Origin: CAZIPE01 sp964541305
Lineage (GTDB): Bacteria; Patescibacteriota; Saccharimonadia; Saccharimonadales; UBA7683
DNA length: 21,402 bases
Reading direction: 5' to 3'
Assembly (NCBI GenBank): GCA_964541305.1
Contig: CAZIPE010000012.1
Span: 1 to 21,402 of the forward strand
Shown: positions 6,257 through 11,862 of the stretch, piece after piece
Position numbering within the stretch: the stretch's first letter is position 1
Layout of the letters: every line of letters starts with the position of its first letter
The notes under the pieces: generated by a model
The model's input: the letters and a program-made list of their open reading frames with translations, nothing else
What the model was told of the DNA's origin: nothing
The model's database searches: none
Translations under genes and position numbers: made by a program

Positions 6257-6290
6257 GCTCATGGCAAGACATGGGCGTTTGTTGTTTCTG
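6257..6290 (+). terminator. Terminator after the elongator tRNA
   Basis: GCTCATG (6257-6263) pairs with CATGGGC (6270-6276) with one G-T wobble across a GCAAGA loop, followed by a T-rich stretch (GTTTGTTGTTT). It sits 17 nt past the tRNA end. Confidence 0.7.
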
Positions 6291-6362
6291 TCGAAGGACC
6301 CAAAAACTCGCAAGCTATGGGCACTTTGAATTATAATTGTCGAATGATACTGAGTGAATTGC

Positions 6363-6635
6363 ATGAGTCGAAGTACCAATAATTCTTGGTTTGTATACAT
6401 TGCTCGAGCTCGCACTGGAAGGTTTTATGTAGGCATGTCGACCGACCCTAAAGAACGTATTGCTGAACATAACTCGGGTCACGGAGCTTATTTCGCAAAA
6501 CTTCAAGGGCCATTTACCTTAATATACACATCTAATTCATTTCAGAGTAAATCCGAAGCTGCAAAACGAGAGAAGCAAGTGAAAGGCTGGACTCAAGCAA
6601 AGAAAGAAAAGCTTATTTCTGGTGAGTGGAAATAG
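6363..6635 (+). CDS. GIY-YIG nuclease superfamily protein (UPF0213/YhbQ-like)
   Basis: A 90-residue protein made of a single GIY-YIG domain. The GIY and YIG equivalents are VYI (11-13) and YVG (22-24); the conserved Arg is Arg32 in KERIAEHNSG, and the likely metal-binding Glu is Glu70 in AAKREKQVKGW. The ending matches the small stand-alone YhbQ type rather than UvrC or phage-borne fusions. Such proteins are thought to cut or bind DNA; their cellular role is poorly known. ATG 6363 is chosen over GTG 6354 because it begins just before the domain and a possible -10 (GATACT, 6346-6351) would start transcripts about 5 nt upstream. A second possible -10, TATAAT, is at 6332-6337. The gene lies between the tRNA and a partial tRNA copy, so it may belong to a small integrated segment. 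Confidence 0.88.
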   Translation: MSRSTNNSWFVYIARARTGRFYVGMSTDPKERIAEHNSGHGAYFAKLQGPFTLIYTSNSFQSKSEAAKREKQVKGWTQAKKEKLISGEWK

Positions 6636-6664
6636 ATGTTTCGTATGTGCTGAAGTGAATCGCC

Positions 6665-6680
6665 ATTCCAGTCACCGCTA
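6665..6680 (+). repeat. Partial copy of tRNA 3' end (att-like direct repeat)
   Basis: ATTCCAGTCACCGCTA matches the tRNA 3' segment at 6221-6236 (T-loop end to acceptor) at 15 of 16 positions. Similarity stops sharply on both sides. Sites of this size and position are typical of att duplications left by integration into a tRNA gene. The repeat end overlaps the Nudix stop codon. The companion 14-nt repeat copy is at 6635-6648. Confidence 0.6.
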
Positions 6681-7214
6681 ATCAAACAAACTATCGGCCT
6701 TTAGGTATTCGAGGGCTCTTATGAGTTCGGTGTCGGCTTTGTTGTTGTTGATGTATTCATATCTGACCCATTTTACGCGGTCGCTTGCTTCAGGGCTCAA
6801 ATCGCCTTCCCACGAATCTACAAAATACAGGTTTGTCCGCTGGAAACTTGAGCGGGTTAACTTTTCACAAAACTGCTTATAAAGTCGGAAGTTTTCTTGT
6901 TTTGTTTTAATGCCAAGCTCCTCAAATAGTTCTCTGCTCAGTGCCTGTTCAGGAATTTCATTGCCATCAATATGTCCACCTGGCGGGCTGAAATTACTCT
7001 CAGACGTAAGTTTAATGGCAAGTAGTGTGCGGTTTTTTACTATCAATCCTAATGAACGTCGTGAGCTAAACGCGTTATCTGATAATGTGACACAGTCGTT
7101 GTTTAACTCAGCTGTGTCTTTTGCACTACGAAGCGCAATAACCATGGCTACAGTGATGACTGCAGAGGCAAATAGCGCAAAAAGAATATTTAGAAGATGC
7201 TTTTTCTTCATCAT
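6678..7214 (-). CDS. Membrane-anchored Nudix hydrolase
   Basis: A 178-residue Nudix protein with an N-terminal membrane helix. The Nudix box (residues 80-102, GX5EX7REUXEEXGU) is complete: Gly80, Glu86, Arg94-Glu95, Glu98-Glu99, Gly101. Family members hydrolyse nucleoside diphosphates linked to another moiety; the substrate here is unknown. Residues 7-28 form a hydrophobic helix preceded by MMKKKH, so the positive-inside rule places the catalytic domain outside the cell or makes the helix a signal peptide. That is unusual because Nudix enzymes are normally cytosolic. Cys41 and Cys111 could form a disulphide if it is exported. ATG 7214 was chosen because a TATGAT -10 lies 6 nt upstream; the frame extends to a TTG at 7235. 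It is divergent from the lamin-tail gene. Confidence 0.87.
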   Translation of the reverse strand: MMKKKHLLNILFALFASAVITVAMVIALRSAKDTAELNNDCVTLSDNAFSSRRSLGLIVKNRTLLAIKLTSESNFSPPGGHIDGNEIPEQALSRELFEELGIKTKQENFRLYKQFCEKLTRSSFQRTNLYFVDSWEGDLSPEASDRVKWVRYEYINNNKADTELIRALEYLKADSLFD

Positions 7215-7220
7215 AGTTAA

Positions 7221-7226
7221 ATCATA
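7221..7226 (-). promoter_or_regulatory. -10 element of the Nudix gene
   Basis: TATGAT on the minus strand (7226-7221) ends 6 nt before the ATG at 7214, so transcription would begin at the start codon. The -35 region is weak. Confidence 0.45.
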
Positions 7227-7260
7227 CAGCACCAATCAACAATGTGCAGTAGCAGATAGG

Positions 7261-7288
7261 TTGATTAAATGATGAAGTTGCTTATACT
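7261..7288 (+). promoter_or_regulatory. Promoter of the lamin-tail/VTC/DUF4956 operon
   Basis: TTGATT (7261-7266), a 16-nt spacer and TATACT (7283-7288). The -10 ends 8 nt before the ATG at 7297, predicting a leader of about 0-2 nt. Confidence 0.65.
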
Positions 7289-7296
7289 TAAAACAT

Positions 7297-8289
7297 ATGA
7301 TTAAAACAAAAAAATACAGCATGCATTTTACTGTTCAGCTTGTCTCTGTATTTTTAGTTGCGCTTTTGGGGTTTGTCTTTTTTCATTCTGCATCAGCACA
7401 CGCGGCCAGCGCAATTCGACTTACTGAAATCATGTACGATCCAAGTGGTGATGGGAGTAAAGAGTTTATCGAAATTTACAATGGGAGCGACAGCACACAA
7501 AGCATTGGTGGATCATCAATGGTGGGAGTAGATTTTGTTTTTCCAGCAGGCACGGCTCTCGCATCTGGTAACTACGCAATTATTGTACGCAATTTAACGG
7601 CATTTCGAGCGTCATACCCTGGCGCACGAATAATTGGACAGTATGGCGGAAAACTAAAGGGGAGTGGTGAACTAGTACAATTAATTGGGTCAAATGGTCA
7701 GGTAATGAGCCAAGTGTCTTATACATTTGGTGGTGCGTGGCCGGTTTCGCCCCGTGATGGTGGTGAAAGTTTAAGTCTCATTCGTACCAATGCTAATGAG
7801 ACCTTAGCATCATGCTGGGCGCCGAGCTCTTCGGTTGGTGGAACTCCGAGTTACGCCAACTCCCTTAACGCTAGCTGGGTAGCCAGCAAGGGTGGCGGGT
7901 GTTCGAACGTTGCCTATCCGGTAACTGCACCGCCCTCATCAACGCCACAACCAGGAAGCGCAAATACCAACTCATCAACCTCAAGCCCAACACCAGCTCA
8001 AGCAGAGGCAAGGGCCAAAGAAGTAGAAAAAAAGAAGATTGCTGCCAAAAAAGAAGCTGCCGCTAAACGGGAGCAAACTGCTAAAGCTAAAGCGCAAGAA
8101 GCAGAGGTGGTGCGCCAGGCTCAGGAGTTACAAGCTGTGAAAGAAAAGGATTCAAAAACCAAAATAGTGTGGGCTACCATACTCGGTTCCATGGTTGCTA
8201 TAGGTGTCACCTCAATACTTGTATATGAAAAGTTACATCACAAAAAGAAATTCAGAAAACTTGTTAAAAAAAGCGCCCAACTAGTATGA
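7297..8289 (+). CDS. Exported lamin-tail-domain protein with C-terminal anchor
   Basis: A 330-residue surface protein. Residues 1-37 are a signal peptide (basic start, hydrophobic core, AHA-like cleavage site). A lamin-tail domain (LTD) occupies about 38-165, opening with IRLTEIMYDPSGDGSKEFIE and containing the typical NYAIIVRN and GESLSLIR strands. A Pro/Ser/Thr linker follows (about 205-235), then a Lys/Glu/Ala-rich helix (235-285), a membrane helix (290-311) and a strongly basic cytoplasmic tail rich in Lys, Arg and His. Bacterial LTDs are extracytoplasmic beta-sandwich modules often found with CotH or nuclease domains; neither is present here. Its stop overlaps the polymerase start (ATGA), so the two proteins are made together. 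The basic tail could contact polyphosphate or the polymerase, which is speculation. Confidence 0.87.
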   Translation: MIKTKKYSMHFTVQLVSVFLVALLGFVFFHSASAHAASAIRLTEIMYDPSGDGSKEFIEIYNGSDSTQSIGGSSMVGVDFVFPAGTALASGNYAIIVRNLTAFRASYPGARIIGQYGGKLKGSGELVQLIGSNGQVMSQVSYTFGGAWPVSPRDGGESLSLIRTNANETLASCWAPSSSVGGTPSYANSLNASWVASKGGGCSNVAYPVTAPPSSTPQPGSANTNSSTSSPTPAQAEARAKEVEKKKIAAKKEAAAKREQTAKAKAQEAEVVRQAQELQAVKEKDSKTKIVWATILGSMVAIGVTSILVYEKLHHKKKFRKLVKKSAQLV

Positions 8290-9029
8290 GTAGCTCCAAG
8301 CAGCACCCAATTACCAAAAATATTGCAACGAGCTCACTGACTGTTTTTCAGCGTCAGGAACTGAAATACTTTATTTCAAATAATCTAGTGGACATCATAA
8401 TTCCGCGGTTATGCACCTTTATGGAGCTTGACCCATTTTCAGCAGATGGATTTTACGAAATCTATTCAGTATATTTTGATACACATGATTGGCAGGCGTA
8501 TTACGCTAAGCTCGATGGTTTGCAACAAAGACAGAAGTTTAGAATTCGCTCGTATTACGCAAAACCTGAAGAATCTGAAAATGTTTTCTTGGAAGTAAAA
8601 GAAAAAAATAACCTTACCATTTTTAAACGACGGGCGCCCGTTACACTTAAGCAAGCAAGGGGTCTTATGGGTGGAGAATTACTAAAAAACGAAAATCCAG
8701 TCTATAACGAATGGCGCTATGTACTTGCGCGTAATGCCATCAAGCCAAAGTTACTAAACTCATATAATCGCTTGGCGTTTATTTCGGAACACAACCCAGG
8801 ACTTCGAGTTACTATAGACAAAGATATATCGTACTGCATGACGAACGAGATCCGGTTTGACTTGCCAACCCGTGGGACGACCTGGTCACACGGTAAAAGT
8901 GTCATTGAAATAAAATTCGACAGATACGTGCCACAGTTTATAACCGATATGATTAGAGACTATCAACTGACGCATGAGCCGGTTTCAAAATATTGTGATT
9001 CAGTTATTTCTAATTATCTGTTAATTTAG
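8286..9029 (+). CDS. VTC-domain polyphosphate polymerase-like protein
   Basis: A 247-residue protein made of one VTC domain, the tunnel-fold catalytic domain of the yeast polyphosphate polymerase Vtc4, which elongates polyphosphate from ATP. Characteristic basic and acidic residues lining the tunnel are visible: Arg23/Glu25/Lys27 in RQELKYF, the YFDT motif at 63-66, Arg86/Arg88 in KFRIRSY, Glu103/Lys105 in FLEVKEKNN, KRR at 114-116, and Glu208/Lys210 in VIEIKFD, with SKYCDS near the end. No membrane segment is visible, so it should be cytosolic. The ATG overlaps the lamin-tail stop by 4 bp and a DUF4956 membrane protein follows 11 bp later. VTC-DUF4956 pairing is known in bacteria, often with CotH. 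Product synthesis is not proven by sequence alone. Confidence 0.88.
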   Translation: MSSSKQHPITKNIATSSLTVFQRQELKYFISNNLVDIIIPRLCTFMELDPFSADGFYEIYSVYFDTHDWQAYYAKLDGLQQRQKFRIRSYYAKPEESENVFLEVKEKNNLTIFKRRAPVTLKQARGLMGGELLKNENPVYNEWRYVLARNAIKPKLLNSYNRLAFISEHNPGLRVTIDKDISYCMTNEIRFDLPTRGTTWSHGKSVIEIKFDRYVPQFITDMIRDYQLTHEPVSKYCDSVISNYLLI

Positions 9030-9040
9030 GTATAGCGCTT

Positions 9041-9739
9041 ATGCAATTAAATTTCGAACAAATTATCAGCGATTCCATTAATTCAGAGGTATTTACGAGT
9101 GTGCCTACGGTTTTCATCAACCTGCTGCTCGCTATGGTATTGGGAATTATTATTGCCAAAGTATACAAACGTGTGCACAAAGGCATCTCCTATTCAGCCT
9201 CATACGCTTATTCAATAGTTATTATTACCATGATAGTTGCCTTTGTCATGATGGTTATTGGTGCCAATATTGCTCGGGCCTTTACGCTTCTCGGTGCCTT
9301 TACGCTTATCCGTTTCAGGACCGCTGTCAAAGATCCAAAAGATACTGCTTTTATATTCCTAGCCTTGGTGGTGGGGTTGGCCGTGGGTGCCTCAGATTAT
9401 GCCATCGCTATTATAGGCACTGGCGTGACAGCGGTCGCGGCGATTGTACTCGATCAGTTAAACTTTGGTTCACTGGTTAAGCTTGAGCAAATTCTGTATT
9501 TAACAATCGATGCGAAATCAGTTAATCAGTCTGATTTGGAAGTTATGCTAAAGGGTTTGTTTAAAGAAATTTCCCTCATCAACGTAAACTTTAATAGCGC
9601 AAATAAATCCTTACAGTATTCATATAACGTAAAATTAGACAAAAAGAACGAGCAATCGGAAGCGATGCGTAAAATTAGTAGTATAGAAGGCGTAAAGAGC
9701 GCTGAAATACTAGCATCTCAACAGGTGGTTGAATTTTAG
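9041..9739 (+). CDS. DUF4956 integral membrane protein
   Basis: A 232-residue membrane protein with about four helices: residues 20-41, 55-73, a central glycine-rich segment, and about 100-138. The family signature is very clear: ARAFTLLGAFTLIRFRTAVK starting at Ala78, followed by Asp98, Pro99 and Asp101, then a second hydrophobic segment. The C-terminal 90 residues form a soluble alpha/beta domain with an ACT/ferredoxin-like pattern. The biochemical function of DUF4956 is not established; its repeated neighbourhood with VTC polymerases suggests handling, export or regulation of polyphosphate. No ribosome-binding site is evident 11 bp after the polymerase gene, so expression probably depends on coupling. 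The stop TAG forms the start of the -35 element for the next gene. Confidence 0.88.
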   Translation: MQLNFEQIISDSINSEVFTSVPTVFINLLLAMVLGIIIAKVYKRVHKGISYSASYAYSIVIITMIVAFVMMVIGANIARAFTLLGAFTLIRFRTAVKDPKDTAFIFLALVVGLAVGASDYAIAIIGTGVTAVAAIVLDQLNFGSLVKLEQILYLTIDAKSVNQSDLEVMLKGLFKEISLINVNFNSANKSLQYSYNVKLDKKNEQSEAMRKISSIEGVKSAEILASQQVVEF

Positions 9740-9765
9740 ACAGCTCATAATGTTTGTGCTATAAT
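9737..9765 (+). promoter_or_regulatory. Strong promoter of the unknown gene at 9777
   Basis: TAGACA (9737-9742), a 17-nt spacer and TATAAT (9760-9765) with an extended TG-C. The predicted start is near 9772, 5 nt before the ATG. The -35 overlaps the DUF4956 stop codon. Confidence 0.8.
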
Positions 9766-9776
9766 GAAATCCTAGT

Positions 9777-10217
9777 ATGTATGAACTACTAGATTATCCA
9801 AGAAGACGACGAATAACGGCCATGGGCCGTTTTTTATTAGCTGCCGATCAGCAAGAAGAAGACCAAAAATCTGCAATTGAGCAGAAACATGAACCAAAAT
9901 CACGAAGACCTAGCGTAGCTGAGACAGAGCTTGCGCGTAATGAACTTGACTTCATTTTTTCAGGTCCAAACACAAATTTCGCCGATGCACTTTATCGGCG
10001 GGGAATGGACGATGTAGTTAACGGGCGGAAACCGAGGGCTGACACTATTGAAAGAAATGGTCAACTACGAGAGTTCACAGATTCACTAGCCTTGATGATA
10101 TTCGGGGCCGACACAGCAGCCCATTCTGTTCAATATACACCAGAAGCATTGTTCTATATATATGTTGAGAAAATAACAGAAGTTGCGAATTATGCATATG
10201 ATGTGCCGGGGGAGTAG
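9777..10217 (+). CDS. Hypothetical protein with four-Arg N-terminus
   Basis: No family is recognised for this 146-residue protein. It starts MYELLDYPRRRRITAMGRF, with four consecutive Arg codons (9801-9812), followed by a charged, Gln/Glu-rich region (24-45) and a helical C-terminal domain from about residue 50 (ETELARNELDFIFSG onward) that is acidic at its end. No signal peptide or membrane helix is present, so it is probably cytosolic. The start is supported by a near-consensus promoter 11 nt upstream; the mRNA would be almost leaderless. A terminator-like hairpin lies within codons 13-19. The gene converges on the HD nucleotidase gene with only 3 bp between stops. Confidence 0.72.
   Translation: MYELLDYPRRRRITAMGRFLLAADQQEEDQKSAIEQKHEPKSRRPSVAETELARNELDFIFSGPNTNFADALYRRGMDDVVNGRKPRADTIERNGQLREFTDSLALMIFGADTAAHSVQYTPEALFYIYVEKITEVANYAYDVPGE
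9815..9835 (+). terminator. Intrinsic-terminator-like hairpin inside coding sequence
   Basis: AACGGCC (9815-9821) and GGCCGTT (9825-9831) form a perfect 7-bp GC-rich stem with a 3-nt ATG loop, followed directly by T residues (six in a row at 9830-9835). It starts about 43 nt after the predicted transcription start and right after four Arg codons. It may work as a translation-coupled attenuator for the gene it lies in, or end transcripts reading in from the DUF4956 operon. Confidence 0.65.
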
Positions 10218-10220
10218 ATG

Positions 10221-10862
10221 CTAGCTAGCAGATTTTTCAAAATAGCTCTTGCGTTTTTTTTCAAGTTCAGCGTGAAGGGTGTCGAATAAATCTAGCATCT
10301 TTACGTCAGCATGCAATTCCACCTTACTTCGCAGCCTTGCTACTACAGCGTGATATAGCGAACCATCTTCGTCAGGGTAGTACTGCGCCCAGCCTCCACC
10401 GTCGCCCGCAAACCAACCAAAGGCTCCTAGGCACTTGTCTACAACATATACAAATTTGCTTTCGTCATCGCTTCTTGCTTCATATTTCTCAATAGTCTCG
10501 GCGATCCAGGGAAACATTTCTTTGAAATCGCTTTTAATAACCATCAAAGCCTCGTGTTCTTTCGCGGATTTCATTGTATGTTCATCTTCAGAAGCTTTTA
10601 CCGACAGGTCGCCAGCGTGTGCTTCTACTAAATCATGCACGGTCGCATAAAGTGCAATCTTACCATCGTCAAGACCGAGTTTTAGTCGCTGATTCAAACT
10701 GATTGCTACCATGACAAGCGTAAATGAATGTTCGCCATCCGTTTCACCTCTTTCGGGTTCTGTTGGGAACGGTAGATCGCGACGAATTTTCATAAAAGGA
10801 ACAAGAAGTTTTTTATACAAATTGTGAACATCAGAGATAGCTTTATGTGAATCATTTTGCAT
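10221..10862 (-). CDS. HD-domain phosphohydrolase (YfbR/HDDC2-like 5'-nucleotidase)
   Basis: A 213-residue protein from the ATG at 10862. It carries the metal-binding set of HD phosphohydrolases: His45 in GEHSFTLV, His76-Asp77 in ATVHDLVEAHAGDL with Glu80, and Asp141 in VYVVDKCLG. The EHS and HDxxE...GDL spacing resembles YfbR/HDDC2-type 5'-deoxynucleotidases, which release phosphate from dNMPs in the cytosol. Substrate assignment is by family only. The C-terminus is a Lys/Glu-rich helix. The start was chosen because TACAAT lies 9 nt upstream; the frame runs back to a TTG at 10880. It is divergent from tilS with only 17 bp between start codons, so each promoter must extend into the other gene. 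Confidence 0.87.
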   Translation of the reverse strand: MQNDSHKAISDVHNLYKKLLVPFMKIRRDLPFPTEPERGETDGEHSFTLVMVAISLNQRLKLGLDDGKIALYATVHDLVEAHAGDLSVKASEDEHTMKSAKEHEALMVIKSDFKEMFPWIAETIEKYEARSDDESKFVYVVDKCLGAFGWFAGDGGGWAQYYPDEDGSLYHAVVARLRSKVELHADVKMLDLFDTLHAELEKKRKSYFEKSAS

Positions 10863-10864
10863 AC

Positions 10865-10877
10865 TGATATGATTGTA
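10865..10877. promoter_or_regulatory. Overlapping divergent promoters of tilS and the HD gene
   Basis: On the plus strand TG-A-TATGAT (10865-10873) is an extended -10 exactly 6 nt before the tilS ATG. On the minus strand TACAAT (10877-10872) is a -10 ending 9 nt before the HD ATG. The two overlap by 2 bp and lie at a perfect ATTGTACAAT palindrome (10872-10881). Neither -35 is strong. Confidence 0.55.
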
Positions 10878-10879
10878 CA

Positions 10880-11827
10880 ATGAAGTCGCAGAAAATTAAT
10901 AACGACAAAGTCTACATTGTGGCCGTGAGCGGTGGCGTGGATTCCGTTGTGTTGCTCGATAAACTAGTGAGCGGTGAGCTGAAAGTGCCATATAGCGAAC
11001 TAATTGTGGCACATTTTGACCATGGGATTCGGGAGGAGTCGGGAGTAGATGCCAAGTTTGTGCAGGAACTTGCTCAAAAATATAAGTTGAAATATGAACC
11101 TGGTCGCGCAGAATTAGGTACTCGAGCAAGCGAAGACCGCGCTAGGCGAGTGAGGTATACGTATTTGCGACAAGTTTGCAAAAAATATAACGCCTCAGGG
11201 ATACTGTTGGCTCATCATCAAGACGACCAAATAGAGACAGCCATTATCAATCTGCTTCGTGGTACCAGCTGGCGTGGTTTAGCTTCAATGACCAAGTTCT
11301 CATCTAACGACGCAGATAAAATGTTAATCATTCGCCCATTGCTCAGTCAGACCAAGGCGCAACTCATTCAGTATGCGCGCGCTCACGATTTGGTGTGGAG
11401 GGAGGATAGCACCAATGACGATCCCAAGTATCTCCGAAACTATGTTCGACAGACGCTACTACCAAAATTAGTAAAAAAAGACCCCGAGTTTAACAAAAAA
11501 CTGCTCGAAAGTATCACCCTCGTTCAAAGTCTAAGGCCTGAAATAGAGGCTGAAATTTATAATTTGCTATCTACCAATCACCAGATACTAAATACTACCT
11601 ACCACATCAAGCGCTACGATCTCATTATGTGGCCCGAACTAGTAGCCAGCGAAGTTATGTACACCGCACTCACCTCACTCGATCCGCAGTGGCATCCGAG
11701 TTCACGGCAGATTGAAAGAGCTTTACACTTTGCAAAAACGGCTCGCTTGAACAAGCGACTACAGCTTACAAAACATCTTTTCGTACGCTTTGAAAAAATG
11801 CTAGTGACGTTTCAATTCAACCCGTAA
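10880..11827 (+). CDS. tilS: tRNA(Ile)-lysidine synthase
   Basis: TilS uses ATP and lysine to turn C34 of tRNA-Ile(CAU) into lysidine, changing decoding from AUG to AUA. The N-type ATP-pyrophosphatase P-loop SGGVDS is at 17-22. Further TilS signatures are clear: LLAHHQDDQIETAIINLLRG, the Arg-Pro-Leu motif IIRPLL, and WREDSTNDDPKYLRNYVRQ. The protein has 315 residues and so lacks the C-terminal tRNA-recognition domains of longer homologues such as E. coli (432), as in short-type TilS. It is a soluble cytosolic enzyme. The start codon coincides with the predicted transcription start. ftsH follows 35 bp downstream, a tilS-ftsH order also seen in many Gram-positive bacteria (there often with hpt between). 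Confidence 0.95.
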   Translation: MKSQKINNDKVYIVAVSGGVDSVVLLDKLVSGELKVPYSELIVAHFDHGIREESGVDAKFVQELAQKYKLKYEPGRAELGTRASEDRARRVRYTYLRQVCKKYNASGILLAHHQDDQIETAIINLLRGTSWRGLASMTKFSSNDADKMLIIRPLLSQTKAQLIQYARAHDLVWREDSTNDDPKYLRNYVRQTLLPKLVKKDPEFNKKLLESITLVQSLRPEIEAEIYNLLSTNHQILNTTYHIKRYDLIMWPELVASEVMYTALTSLDPQWHPSSRQIERALHFAKTARLNKRLQLTKHLFVRFEKMLVTFQFNP

Positions 11828-11852
11828 TATGCTAAGCTAGCCAAGTAAAAAC

Positions 11853-11857
11853 AGGAG
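11853..11857 (+). promoter_or_regulatory. Shine-Dalgarno of ftsH
   Basis: AGGAG lies 5 nt before a GTG codon at 11863 and fixes that start. It is one of only two strong ribosome-binding sites in the window. A possible -10, TAATAT (11825-11830), overlaps the tilS stop. Confidence 0.75.
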
Positions 11858-11862
11858 AAAAA

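Noticed and set aside
10219..10230. TGCTAGCTAGCA palindrome at the convergent gene ends as a terminator
   Set aside because: As a hairpin it has only a 4-bp stem and a 4-nt loop; the following T-run is short. Too weak to annotate.
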